Positions 35,352 through 43,993 of a DNA stretch of 64,000 nucleotides are shown here, piece by piece; positions within the stretch are counted from its first letter, which is position 1; each line of letters opens with the position of its first letter. The notes beneath the pieces were generated by a model that saw only the letters and a list, made by a program, of their open reading frames with translations, was not told the origin of the DNA and searched no databases. The DNA is from Nocardia aurantia (GTDB lineage Bacteria; Actinomycetota; Actinomycetes; Mycobacteriales; Mycobacteriaceae): the NCBI RefSeq assembly GCF_009604425.1, contig NZ_WEGI01000019.1:1-64000 (forward strand). Reading direction: 5' to 3'. The translations under genes were made by a program, and so were the position numbers.

Positions 35352-36773
35352 TCAGAGCAGGTTCTGTGACAGCTCGCGCCGGACGAACCGGCCGTGCCCC
35401 GGACTGCCGAGATAGCCGCCGTCGCCGACGATGACCCGGCCGCGGGACAGCACCGTGTCGACATGGCCGTCGATCTCGAAACCCTCGTAGGCCGAATAGT
35501 CCATGTTCATGTGATGGGTGCCGCCGAGCCCGATGCTCGTGTGGCCCGCCGGGTCGTACAGCACGATGTCGGCGTCGGCACCGGGGGTGATGATCCCCTT
35601 GCGCGGATACATGCCGAACATCCGCGCCGGGGTGGTACAGCAGACGTCCACCCACCGCTCCAGTGAGATGCGGCCGTCCACGACACCCTGGAACATCAGA
35701 TCCATCCGATGCTCCACGCCGCCGATCCCGTTGGGAATCTTGCTGAAATCGCCGATCCCCATCTCCTTCTGATCCTTCATGCAGAAGGGGCAGTGGTCGG
35801 TGGCGACACTCGTGACGTCGCCGGTGCGCAGGTAGCGCCACAGCTCGTCCTGATGTCCCTCGGCGCGGGATCGCAACGGGGTCGAGCACACCCACTTCGC
35901 GCCCTCGAAACCCGGTGCGCCGAGCTGTTCCTCCAGCGAGAGGTACAGGTACTGCGGGCAGGTTTCGCCGAAGACGTTCTGTCCCTTGCCCCGTGCCTCG
36001 GCGATCTGCTCCAGCGCCTGCTTCGCCGACACGTGCACCACGTACAGCGGCGCCCCGGTGACGTGCGCGAGCATGATCGCGCGGTGGGTCGCCTCCTCCT
36101 CCAACTGCCACGGCCGCGAGGTGCCGTGGAAGTACGGCGCGGTGTCGCCGCGCCGCAACGCCTGCTCGACCAGTACGTCGATGGCGATCCCGTTCTCCGC
36201 GTGCATCATCAGCAGCGCGCCGAGGTCGGCGGCGGTCTGCATGGCGCGCAGGATCTTGCCGTCGTCGGAGTAGAACACGCCCGGATAGGCCATGAACAGC
36301 TTGAAGCTGGTGACCCCCTCGTCGACGAGTTCGGCCATCCCCTTCAGGGATTCGTCGGTGACGTCGCCGACGATCTGATGGAAGCCGTAGTCCACGGCGC
36401 ACTTCCCCGCGGCCTTCTCGTGCCAGGCGGCGAGCGAATCCTGCACCCGGACACCGGGTGTCTGCACCGCGAAATCCACGATGGTGGTGGTGCCGCCGAA
36501 AGCCGCCGCGCGCGTACCGGTTTCGAAGGTGTCCGAGGCCTCGGTGCCACCGAAGGGCATCTGCATATGGGTGTGCCCGTCCACCCCGCCGGGGATCACG
36601 TACTTCCCCGTGGCGTCCAGCACGGTGTCGGCCACCGCGGCCGGGTCGGCGCCGAGCACGGTCGCGCCGGGGCGCAGCACCGCGGCGATCGTCTCACCGT
36701 CGATCAGGACGTCGAGGAGTTGAGATCCCGTGGCGGACACCACGGTTCCGCCGCGAACGAGTATCGTGCTCAT
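35352..36773 (-). CDS. hydA: Dihydropyrimidinase/hydantoinase
   Basis: A 473-residue amidohydrolase. Metal ligands GHTHM (His67, His69) and the carboxylated-lysine site in TSFKLFMAYPG (Lys158) are in place, with DHCPF further on. It opens 5,6-dihydrouracil or hydantoin rings to N-carbamoyl-amino acids. It shares one base with the beta-ureidopropionase gene upstream, so ring opening and carbamoyl hydrolysis are encoded together. Confidence 0.93.
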   Translation of the reverse strand: MSTILVRGGTVVSATGSQLLDVLIDGETIAAVLRPGATVLGADPAAVADTVLDATGKYVIPGGVDGHTHMQMPFGGTEASDTFETGTRAAAFGGTTTIVDFAVQTPGVRVQDSLAAWHEKAAGKCAVDYGFHQIVGDVTDESLKGMAELVDEGVTSFKLFMAYPGVFYSDDGKILRAMQTAADLGALLMMHAENGIAIDVLVEQALRRGDTAPYFHGTSRPWQLEEEATHRAIMLAHVTGAPLYVVHVSAKQALEQIAEARGKGQNVFGETCPQYLYLSLEEQLGAPGFEGAKWVCSTPLRSRAEGHQDELWRYLRTGDVTSVATDHCPFCMKDQKEMGIGDFSKIPNGIGGVEHRMDLMFQGVVDGRISLERWVDVCCTTPARMFGMYPRKGIITPGADADIVLYDPAGHTSIGLGGTHHMNMDYSAYEGFEIDGHVDTVLSRGRVIVGDGGYLGSPGHGRFVRRELSQNLL

Positions 36774-37612
36774 CAGGGCTCCACCAACGGTCCGTAGGCG
36801 TCGGGGCGGCGATCGCGGTAGAAGGCCCAGCGGTCGCGCACCACCTTGATCAGATCCAGGTCCAGGTCCCGGATCACCAGCTCCGGATCGGTGCCGGAGG
36901 CCACGTCACCGACGAATTTGCCCTCCGGATCGACGAAATAGCTGGTGCCGTAGAAATCGTCGTCGCCGTAGTCGCCCTCGACGCCGACCCGATTGATCGC
37001 GCCGATGTAGTACTCGTTCGCGACGGCCGCGGCCGGCTGCTCCAATTTCCACAGATACGAGGACAGTCCGCGCGAGGTCGCGGACGGGTTGAAAACGATC
37101 TCCGCGCCCGCCAGGCCGAGGGCCCGCCAGCCCTCCGGGAAATGCCGGTCGTAACAGATGTACACCCCGACGCGGCCCACCGCGGTATCGAAGACCGGCC
37201 AGCCCAGATTTCCGGGCCGGAAATAGAACTTCTCCCAGAAGCCCTGGACGTGCGGAATGTGGTGTTTCCGGTATTTACCCAGGTACCGGCCGTCGGCGTC
37301 GATCACCGCGGCGGTGTTGTAGAGCAGGCCGGGCTGCTCCTGCTCGTACACCGGAACGATCATGACCAGGCCGAGTTCGGCCGCCAGCGCGGCCATCCGG
37401 TCGACCGTGGGGCCGGGCACCGATTCGGCGTAGTCGTAGTACTTCGCGTCCTGGAGCTGGCAGAAATACGGGCCGTAGAACAACTCCTGGAAGCAGATCA
37501 CCTTCGCGCCCTGCGCGGCGGCCTGCCGCGCGTAGTCCTCGTGGGCCTTGATCATGGACTCTTTGTCGCCGGTCCAGTTCGTCTGGACGAGCGCCGCTCG
37601 AACGATCGCCAT
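36773..37612 (-). CDS. Beta-ureidopropionase / N-carbamoyl-amino acid hydrolase (nitrilase family)
   Basis: A 279-residue nitrilase-superfamily enzyme. The Glu (CFQELFYGPYF), Lys (LGKYRKHHIPH) and Cys (VGVYICYDRHFPEGWR) triad is complete. It releases CO2 and ammonia from N-carbamoyl-beta-alanine or similar products of the dihydropyrimidinase. The ATG at 37612 starts the operon; the region upstream holds a large inverted repeat shared with the divergent MocR gene. Confidence 0.92.
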   Translation of the reverse strand: MAIVRAALVQTNWTGDKESMIKAHEDYARQAAAQGAKVICFQELFYGPYFCQLQDAKYYDYAESVPGPTVDRMAALAAELGLVMIVPVYEQEQPGLLYNTAAVIDADGRYLGKYRKHHIPHVQGFWEKFYFRPGNLGWPVFDTAVGRVGVYICYDRHFPEGWRALGLAGAEIVFNPSATSRGLSSYLWKLEQPAAAVANEYYIGAINRVGVEGDYGDDDFYGTSYFVDPEGKFVGDVASGTDPELVIRDLDLDLIKVVRDRWAFYRDRRPDAYGPLVEP

Positions 37613-37647
37613 GCTTTGTGATATTGCCCCCTGAAGCGCGTTCGTTG

Positions 37648-37685
37648 TGTAACAATCTGACGGAAACAGTTTCGCCGTCGTTACA
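37648..37685. promoter_or_regulatory. Extended inverted repeat between the catabolic operon and mocR
   Basis: TGTAAC (37648-37653) mirrors GTTACA (37680-37685), and inside these GACGG (37659-37663) mirrors CCGTC (37675-37679), flanking an AAAC/GTTT core. The arms differ slightly in length. The site lies in an AT-richer stretch between divergent genes and is the likely operator for the MocR-type regulator. Confidence 0.6.
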
Positions 37686-37734
37686 AATCCCGGCGGTCCT
37701 GGTCCGGCCTTCGGCGAGCCCGCAGAATTGCGCT

Positions 37735-39174
37735 GTGACAGCCGAACTCGGGTCACCGGAAACCGGGCGGGAGACCGGCGCCGCGGAGGTTGCCGGGCCG
37801 TCTGCCGGTTTCACCGCCGGACTCACCGATCGCACCGCCGCGGGTATCGCCGCCGCCGTGCGGCGCGACATCCGATCCGGCGCCCTGCCACCGGGCGCGC
37901 GCCTGCCCACCGTGCGGGAGGTCGCCCGGGAACTGCGGGTGTCACCGGCCACGGTCACCCAGGCGTGGCGCGCGCTGGCCGCCACCGGCGCGATCGTGGC
38001 GCGCGGCCGGGCCGGCACCTTCGTCGGCGGGACCGCGCCGGATCCGCCGTCGGCGGGCCGGTACCAGCGCCTGCGTCCGTCCTCCGACGACGCCTTCGCG
38101 ATCGACCTGTCGCGCGGCGTGCCCGATCCGGCGCTGCTGCCGGACCTCACCGCCGCGCTGCGGGTGCTCGCCGACGACCCCGCCATCGACCGGCTGTCGG
38201 CCACCTATCTCGGGAGCGCGATCCTGCCGGAGCTCGAGACGCTGGTGCGCGCCGACTGGCCTTGGCGCGCAGAACGTTTCACCGTCGTCGACGGCGCCAT
38301 CGACGCGGTCGATCGGCTGCTGGCCGCGCACGTCCGCTTCGGCGACGCGGTACTGGTCGAGAATCCTTGTTTCCCACCGTTTCTCGACCTGCTCGCCCGG
38401 CTGGGGGCCCGCACCGTCCCGGTCCGTCTGGACGAATCCGGGCCGCTGCCGGTGGAATTGGCCGCCGCCGTCGCGGCATCCGCGCCCGTGGCGCTCCTGC
38501 TGCAACCGCGCGCCCAGAACCCCACCGGCGCCGCGCTGACCGCCCGGCGCGCCCGGGAACTCGCCGGCGTCCTGGCCGGCACCGGGGTCGTGGTCATCGA
38601 GGACGACCACAGCGCGGGCATCGCGGGTACGCCGCTGCGCTCGCTGGGCGCGCGGCTGCCGCGGCAGACCGTGCACATCCGCTCGTACTCCAAATCCCAC
38701 GGCGCCGATCTGCGGCTGGCGGTGGCGGGCGGGCCGGCCGAACTGCTCGACCCGGTGATCGAGCGGCGCTTGCTGGGCCCCGGCTGGACCAGCCGGTTGC
38801 TGCAACGGGTGCTGGTGCACATGCTCACCGACCACGACGCGCGGCGGGCCGTCGGCACCGCCCGTGCCGTCTACCGGGCCCGCGGCGAGGCCCTGCGCGC
38901 GGCACTGGCCCGCCGCGGGACGGCACTGCCCCGCGGCGACGGCATCAATCTCTGGTTGCCGGTCGCCGACGAGAACGCCGCCCTGGTCTCGCTCGCCGCG
39001 GCCGGCGTCAAGGCGGCGCCGGGCGGCCCGTTCGAGGTCACCGACCATCCGCCGATCGCCCACCTGCGGATCACCGTCGCCGCCCTCGCCGAGGCCGGGA
39101 TCGACCGGCTCGCCGGGCAATTGGTCACCGCGGCCGCCGCGGCGCCCGCCTACCGCCGGGTCCGCCGGTCCTGA
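37735..39174 (+). CDS. MocR-type GntR regulator with aminotransferase-like domain
   Basis: A 479-residue regulator: GntR winged helix (about residues 25-95; LPTVREVARELRVSPATVTQAW) fused to a fold-type I aminotransferase domain. The PLP lysine is in HIRSYSKSHGADLR. PLP-binding MocR proteins often sense amino compounds such as beta-alanine or GABA, which fits control of a pathway that would make beta-alanine. I chose the GTG at 37735; a longer reading from 37618 would run through the operator. Confidence 0.88.
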   Translation: MTAELGSPETGRETGAAEVAGPSAGFTAGLTDRTAAGIAAAVRRDIRSGALPPGARLPTVREVARELRVSPATVTQAWRALAATGAIVARGRAGTFVGGTAPDPPSAGRYQRLRPSSDDAFAIDLSRGVPDPALLPDLTAALRVLADDPAIDRLSATYLGSAILPELETLVRADWPWRAERFTVVDGAIDAVDRLLAAHVRFGDAVLVENPCFPPFLDLLARLGARTVPVRLDESGPLPVELAAAVAASAPVALLLQPRAQNPTGAALTARRARELAGVLAGTGVVVIEDDHSAGIAGTPLRSLGARLPRQTVHIRSYSKSHGADLRLAVAGGPAELLDPVIERRLLGPGWTSRLLQRVLVHMLTDHDARRAVGTARAVYRARGEALRAALARRGTALPRGDGINLWLPVADENAALVSLAAAGVKAAPGGPFEVTDHPPIAHLRITVAALAEAGIDRLAGQLVTAAAAAPAYRRVRRS

Positions 39175-39305
39175 TCGGGCGAAAAAGGCAAATCGACTGT
39201 GCGAGCATCGATCCGGGGCTTCGCTGCACACACTTGCAGGCGACCTGGAATGATGCCGGGCAAACATCAACCGTTACGCGACAGGATGCAAGGAGACCTT
39301 CCCAG

Positions 39306-40028
39306 GTGCGCACCGATTCACAGGCTCCGCAGCTCGACGTCCAGCAGTCCCGGCGCCGCCGGCCGACCCGCGCGCTGCGCCGGTTCGGCCTCGCGACCGC
39401 CGGTCTCTCGATCGCGGTTCTCTCGGCGGGCCACGCCGCCGCGGCCCCGGCGCCGCTGCACCAGGCGGTGGCGGGTTGTTCGGCGCCGACCGACGGCCAG
39501 CCCAACGGCAAACAGTTCCCGGGCGAACCGGCGCTGTCGATCGATCCCGGCTCCGGCTACTCGGCGACCCTGCAGACCAACTGCGGGCCGATCACCGTCG
39601 CCCTGGACGCCACGAACGCGCCGCACACGGTGAACTCGTTCGTCTTCCTGGCCGGGCAGCAGTATTTCGACCACAGCCGCTGCCACCGGCTCACCACCCA
39701 GGGCATCTACGTGCTGCAGTGCGGCGATCCGACCGGCACCGGCCGCGGCGGGCCCGGCTACCGCTTCCAGGACGAGAACCTCGCCGGCGCGGTCTATCCC
39801 GCGGGCACCGTCGCGATGGCCAATTCCGGCCCGAACAGCAACGGCAGCCAGTTCTTCCTGGTCTACAAGGACAGCCAGCTGCCGGCCAACTACACCCCGT
39901 TCGGGCGCATCACCGCCGGTATGGACGTGCTGCAGAACATCGCGGGCGGCGGCACCGCCGACGGCTCCTCCGACGGCTCCCCCGCCGCCGGCGTGGTGCT
40001 GGATTCGGTTGCCGCCGACCAGGACTGA
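39306..40028 (+). CDS. Secreted cyclophilin-type peptidyl-prolyl isomerase
   Basis: A 240-residue protein. The N-terminus has a basic Arg stretch, a hydrophobic core and an AHAAAA-like cleavage site (signal peptide, about residues 1-46). The cyclophilin domain follows: VNSFVFLAGQQYFDH, CHRLTTQG, GDPTGTGRGGPGY, NSNGSQFFLVY. Two extra Cys pairs may form disulfides outside the cell. It assists folding of secreted proteins. The GTG has AGGAG 11 bases upstream. Confidence 0.9.
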   Translation: MRTDSQAPQLDVQQSRRRRPTRALRRFGLATAGLSIAVLSAGHAAAAPAPLHQAVAGCSAPTDGQPNGKQFPGEPALSIDPGSGYSATLQTNCGPITVALDATNAPHTVNSFVFLAGQQYFDHSRCHRLTTQGIYVLQCGDPTGTGRGGPGYRFQDENLAGAVYPAGTVAMANSGPNSNGSQFFLVYKDSQLPANYTPFGRITAGMDVLQNIAGGGTADGSSDGSPAAGVVLDSVAADQD

Positions 40029-40050
40029 GTCACCCCGCACGACGAGCAAC

Positions 40051-40077
40051 GGCCGCGCTCCGGAAAGGAGCGCGGCC
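40051..40077. terminator. Hairpin between cyclophilin gene and mpa
   Basis: GGCCGCGCTCC (40051-40061) and its exact complement (40067-40077) make an 11-bp stem with a GGAAA loop between two convergent stops. No T-tract is present. It is probably a bidirectional terminator. Confidence 0.7.
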
Positions 40078-40094
40078 GCCTGCGTTCTCGGACC

Positions 40095-41855
40095 CTACAG
40101 GTACTGACCCGTGTTGGACTCGGTGTCGATCGCGCGGCTCGCCGAGGCGTTCTTGCCCGTGACCAGCGTGCGGATGTAGACGATCCGCTCGCCCTTCTTA
40201 CCCGAGATGCGAGCCCAGTCATCGGGATTCGTGGTGTTGGGCAGGTCCTCGTTCTCGGAGAACTCGTCCTGGATCGAATCGTAGAGATGCTGGATGCGCA
40301 GGCCCGGGTTACCGGTCTCGAGCACCGACTTGATCGCGTACTTCTTGGAGCGGTCCACGATGTTCTGGATCATGGCGCCGGAGTTGAAGTCCTTGAAGTA
40401 CAGGACCTCCTTGTCACCGTTGGCGTAGGTGACCTCCAGGAAGCGGTTGTCCTCGCTCTCGGCGTACATCCGCTCCACGACCCGCTCGATCATGGCCTGC
40501 ACGCACTTGGCGCGGTCGTCGTCGAACTCCTGGAGATCGTCGACGTGCAGCGGCAGGGTCTCCGTCAGGTACTTGGAGAAGATGTCCTGTGCCGCTTCGG
40601 CATCCGGGCGCTCGATCTTGATCTTCACGTCCAGGCGGCCGGGCCGCAGGATGGCCGGGTCGATCATGTCCTCGCGGTTGGAGGCGCCGATGACGATCAC
40701 GTTCTCCAGGCCCTCGACGCCGTCGATCTCCGACAGCAGCTGCGGCACGACCGTGGTCTCCACATCGGAGGACACGCCCGAGCCGCGGGTGCGGAAGATC
40801 GAGTCCATCTCGTCGAAGAACACGATCACCGGGGTGCCCTCGGACGCCTTCTCGCGCGCCCGCTGGAAGATGATCCGGATGTGCCGCTCGGTCTCGCCGA
40901 CGAACTTGTTCAGCAGCTCGGGGCCCTTGATGTTGAGGAAGAAGGACTTGGCCTCCTTGGCGTCCTCGCCGCGGGCCTCGGCGATCTTCTTCGCCAGCGA
41001 GTTGGCCACCGCCTTGGCGATCAGCGTCTTACCGCAACCGGGCGGGCCGTACAGCAGCACGCCCTTCGGCGGCCGCAGCGCGTACTCCTTGAACAGATCC
41101 TTGTGCAGGAAGGGCAGTTCCACCGCGTCACGGATCTGCTCGATCTGCCGGCCCAGGCCACCGATGTCCTCGTAGTTGACATCGGGCACCTCCTCCAGCA
41201 CCAGATCCTCGACCTCGGCCTTGGGAATCCGCTCGAACGCGAAGCCCGCCTTGGTGTCGACCAGCAGCGAATCGCCGGGCCGCAGCTTGCGCACCGGGCG
41301 GTCCGGATCGTCGACATCGTCGACGTCGACCAGCCGGCTCAGCGGGCCGGACAACCAGACCACCCGCTCCTCGTCCGCGTGGCCGACCACGAGGGCGCGA
41401 CGGCCGTCGTCGAGGATCTCGCGGAGGGTGCCGATCTCACCGGTGCGATCGAAGAGGCCGGCCTCGACGACCGTCAGCGCCTCGTTCAGCCGGACGGTCT
41501 GGCCGTAGTGCAGGGTCGCCGTGTCGATGTTCGGCGAACATGTCAGCCGCATCTTGCGCCCCGAGGTGAACACATCGACCGTCTGATCTTCGTAGACATC
41601 GAGTAGAATGCCGTAGCCACTGGGCGGCTGGCCCAGCCGGTCCACCTCTTCACGGAGCGCGACCAGTTGCTGACGGGCTTCCTTCAAGGTGTCCATGAGC
41701 TTGGTGTTGCGAATGGTCAGCGAATCGATGCGGGCTTCCAATTCCCTTGCGCGATCCGGCGAGTCGGCGAGTTGCCTGCGCAATGCAGCCAACTCGGCTC
41801 GAGTCGCTTCGAGTTCCCGCCAGGCCGCCGAATCGGAATGTTCGTTGGGGCTCAT
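40095..41855 (-). CDS. mpa: Proteasome-associated AAA ATPase Mpa/ARC
   Basis: A 586-residue AAA ATPase that unfolds pupylated proteins and feeds them to the 20S proteasome. It has an N-terminal coiled coil (about residues 10-76) that binds Pup, tandem OB folds (about 78-205), Walker A GPPGCGKT (270-277), Walker B IVFFDEMD (344-351), and the C-terminal GQYL tail that docks into the proteasome. Length and layout match mycobacterial Mpa. The ATG has GGAGGAG upstream. Here it is 38.5 kb from dop instead of a few kb. Confidence 0.98.
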   Translation of the reverse strand: MSPNEHSDSAAWRELEATRAELAALRRQLADSPDRARELEARIDSLTIRNTKLMDTLKEARQQLVALREEVDRLGQPPSGYGILLDVYEDQTVDVFTSGRKMRLTCSPNIDTATLHYGQTVRLNEALTVVEAGLFDRTGEIGTLREILDDGRRALVVGHADEERVVWLSGPLSRLVDVDDVDDPDRPVRKLRPGDSLLVDTKAGFAFERIPKAEVEDLVLEEVPDVNYEDIGGLGRQIEQIRDAVELPFLHKDLFKEYALRPPKGVLLYGPPGCGKTLIAKAVANSLAKKIAEARGEDAKEAKSFFLNIKGPELLNKFVGETERHIRIIFQRAREKASEGTPVIVFFDEMDSIFRTRGSGVSSDVETTVVPQLLSEIDGVEGLENVIVIGASNREDMIDPAILRPGRLDVKIKIERPDAEAAQDIFSKYLTETLPLHVDDLQEFDDDRAKCVQAMIERVVERMYAESEDNRFLEVTYANGDKEVLYFKDFNSGAMIQNIVDRSKKYAIKSVLETGNPGLRIQHLYDSIQDEFSENEDLPNTTNPDDWARISGKKGERIVYIRTLVTGKNASASRAIDTESNTGQYL

Positions 41856-41967
41856 GATGCTGCTCCTCCCAGTCCCGGTCTATCAACGCTACCGGGCGCG
41901 AACCGTTCTCGCTTTCCTACATGGTTTCGTCGTGATCACATCTAGGCTGCGGTCGGCGACCGGACCA

Positions 41968-41986
41968 CCATGTTAGCTTCACCTAA
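41968..41986. promoter_or_regulatory. IdeR/DmdR-like iron box (distal)
   Basis: CCATGTTAGCTTCACCTAA matches the actinobacterial iron-box consensus TTAGGTTAGGCTCACCTAA at 14 of 19 positions; the right half is perfect and the far-left half weak. It lies 113 bases upstream of mpa on one side and 567 bases upstream of the MTB12-like gene on the other. Confidence 0.45.
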
Positions 41987-42480
41987 CCCGTTTCCGGCGA
42001 GTTAATTTCACCGCAGCGAGTGGAAAGCGCTCTCGACAACGCTCCTTCCTGGTTCTATTCCCGGTTCCACCTGTTCTACAGGTAATCGGTGGTTCCGCGC
42101 TCGCGTTTCGGCGGCAACCTCGTAGGCGCTACCCGCTCCGGCGGGGCCACAAACCGCGCCGATCGGGATGTATCGGCGATTTCGGACCGGTTACGGCGCC
42201 TCATTGATCAACTCGCACCACTCCAGTCCCGGCAATCACTCCGGCACCAATCGCGAGGGGACGAGCGAATCGCGGGTTCCGGCCCGTCCGGGCCCGCATT
42301 TCCACCCCCCGGCGAGCGCCGCGCAACCGCCGCGTACGTTACACACCGGAAAGCGGGCGGTCACGGCGCGATCGAGGCCGCGACTCGGTCGTCGTGACCG
42401 ACATCACCGGCGCTCGGCGCTTGCCGCGGACCTGCGATTCACCGCCTTCCGGCGGACCCCTCCCGGCACCGGCGCCGACC

Positions 42481-42499
42481 CGGTGTTAGGGTCACCTAA
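42481..42499. promoter_or_regulatory. IdeR/DmdR-like iron box upstream of the MTB12-like gene
   Basis: CGGTGTTAGGGTCACCTAA matches the iron-box consensus at 14 of 19 positions and contains the dyad TTAGG-GTCA-CCTAA. It ends 53 bases before the ATG at 42553, a normal promoter position, so this gene may be repressed when iron is plentiful. Confidence 0.5.
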
Positions 42500-42552
42500 C
42501 CATTGCGGTGGGCAGTACGGCTGCCCGTGCTCGATCGAAAGGTGTGTCGACC

Positions 42553-42996
42553 ATGTTCAACTCCACCCATCGTTCCGCCCGGGGCGCGCGGTTCGCGCTG
42601 GCCGCCGCGGGCGTCGCCGCCGCACTGACCGCCGGTGGCACGTTCGCCGCCGCCGACACCCCCGCCCCCGCGCCGGCGGAGTTGCAGGCCACCCTGGATC
42701 AGTTCGTCGACCCGGGTATCTCGACCGCCGACAAGGAGAAGCTGGTGGTCAGCGGCGAGCAGCGCGCCGCCAACATCGACACCATGACCGGCAAGCTGGC
42801 CGGGTACGGCACGATCGGCTTCGTCGTCTCCGATGTACGGGCCGACGGCGACAACGCCGACGCGTCCGTCGCGATCACCTCGCCGCACGGCACCATCCCG
42901 GGCTTCCACATGAGCTGGCAGCACAGCGACGCCGGCTGGCAGCTGACCGACGGCAGCGCGTGCACCATCCTGGCGCTCGGCCGCGCCGCCTGCTGA
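42553..42996 (+). CDS. Secreted MTB12 (CFP-2)-like low-molecular-weight antigen
   Basis: A 147-residue exported protein. The signal peptide ends near FAAADT (about residue 35), and the mature domain (ELQATLDQFVDPGISTADKE onward, with a C-terminal GWQLTDGSAC) matches the MTB12-type antigen layout known from mycobacteria and nocardiae. A Cys pair near the C-terminus may form a disulfide. The ATG has GAAAGG upstream and an iron-box-like site 53 bases away. Its biochemical role is unknown; iron regulation would be new information. Confidence 0.75.
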   Translation: MFNSTHRSARGARFALAAAGVAAALTAGGTFAAADTPAPAPAELQATLDQFVDPGISTADKEKLVVSGEQRAANIDTMTGKLAGYGTIGFVVSDVRADGDNADASVAITSPHGTIPGFHMSWQHSDAGWQLTDGSACTILALGRAAC

Positions 42997-43003
42997 CCGT
43001 CGC

Positions 43004-43050
43004 CCGATCCCGCACCCCGTGCCCGAAGCCGCGGGGTGCGATCGGATCGG
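43004..43050. terminator. Compound hairpin between convergent genes
   Basis: CGCACCCCG (43011-43019) pairs with CGGGGTGCG (43032-43040), and the flanking CCGATCC (43004-43010) pairs with GGATCGG (43044-43050) after a small bulge. It lies between the stops at 42996 and 43068. Confidence 0.65.
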
Positions 43051-43067
43051 CCCGCCAGGAGGCCCGA

Positions 43068-43901
43068 TCAGCCTTTCGACGGCCGCCGCTGCGGCTTCGG
43101 CGGCACCACACCGTCGGCGAGGCGCCGCGCGCTCACCAGGAAGGCCGTGTGGCCCTGCATGCGATGCTCCGGGCGGACCGCCAGGCCCACCACGTGCCAC
43201 GGCCGCACCAGCGACTCCCAGGACCGCGGCTCGGTCCAGCACTGCTGCTGCCGCAGCGCCTCCACGACCTCCGACAGCTGGGTCACCGTCGCCACGTAGA
43301 TCACCAGGACCCCGCCGGGGACCAGCGCCTTCGACACCGCGGGCAGCGCGTCCCACGGCTTGAGCATGTCCAGTACGGCCCGATCGACCTGGTCACCGGT
43401 GTAGTCGGCGACGTCGGCGAGGGTCAGGGACCAGTTGGCCGGCCGCTCACCGAAGAACCGCTCGACATTGCGCACGGCGTGCTCGGCGTGATCGTCGCGG
43501 ATCTCGTAGGACACCACGCGGCCCTCCGGCCCGACCGCGCGCAGCAGCGAACAGGTCAGCGCCCCCGATCCGGCGCCCGCCTCCAGCACGCGCGCACCCG
43601 GGAACACGTCACCCTCGTGCACGATCTGCGCGGCGTCCTTCGGATAGATCACCGCGGCGCCGCGCGGCATCGACAGCACATAATCCACCAGCAGCGGCCG
43701 CAACGCGAGATACGGTGTGCCGTTGGCGGATTGGACCACACTGCCCTCATCGCGACCGATCAGGTCGTCGTGCCGGATCTGACCCTTGTGCGTGTGGAAG
43801 TCCTTGCCCGGGTCCAGCACGACCGTGTGCTGGCGGCCCTTGGCGTCGGTCAACTGCACCCGGTCACCGGCGGCGAAGGGGCCGGTCCGTCTGGCCGTCA
43901 T
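43068..43901 (-). CDS. trmI: tRNA (adenine-58-N1)-methyltransferase TrmI
   Basis: A 277-residue Rossmann methyltransferase that makes m1A58 in the T loop of tRNA. It has the N-terminal beta domain (residues 1-70), HKGQIRHDDLIG, the YPKDAAQIV motif, the SAM motif VLEAGAGSGALT, and LDMLKPWDALP. It is the homologue of M. tuberculosis Rv2118c and keeps the same neighbourhood (mpa, recB-like, hisG). Confidence 0.95.
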   Translation of the reverse strand: MTARRTGPFAAGDRVQLTDAKGRQHTVVLDPGKDFHTHKGQIRHDDLIGRDEGSVVQSANGTPYLALRPLLVDYVLSMPRGAAVIYPKDAAQIVHEGDVFPGARVLEAGAGSGALTCSLLRAVGPEGRVVSYEIRDDHAEHAVRNVERFFGERPANWSLTLADVADYTGDQVDRAVLDMLKPWDALPAVSKALVPGGVLVIYVATVTQLSEVVEALRQQQCWTEPRSWESLVRPWHVVGLAVRPEHRMQGHTAFLVSARRLADGVVPPKPQRRPSKG

Positions 43902-43993
43902 GAATCTCCTGTTCTGCTGGGCGTCCGCGGTCGGCGGCGAACGGTGATACGGGTGTACCGGATTTGTCGGTACCCCCGTTTAGCCTGCCAGGT

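Larger units (their letters stand above)
41856..42552. other. Long non-coding stretch between mpa and the MTB12-like gene, with iron-box-like sites
   Basis: About 700 bases without a convincing gene; base composition drops locally (for example TTAATTTCACC near 42003). Two sites share TTAGnnTCACCTAACC. Apart from these and the mpa promoter region I see nothing that can be named. A plus-strand frame at 42089-42397 exists but looks like chance. Confidence 0.5.

Noticed and set aside
42089..42397. Small plus-strand gene in the mpa/antigen gap
   Set aside because: Translation is Arg/Ser/Gly-rich without family features or a clear ribosome site.
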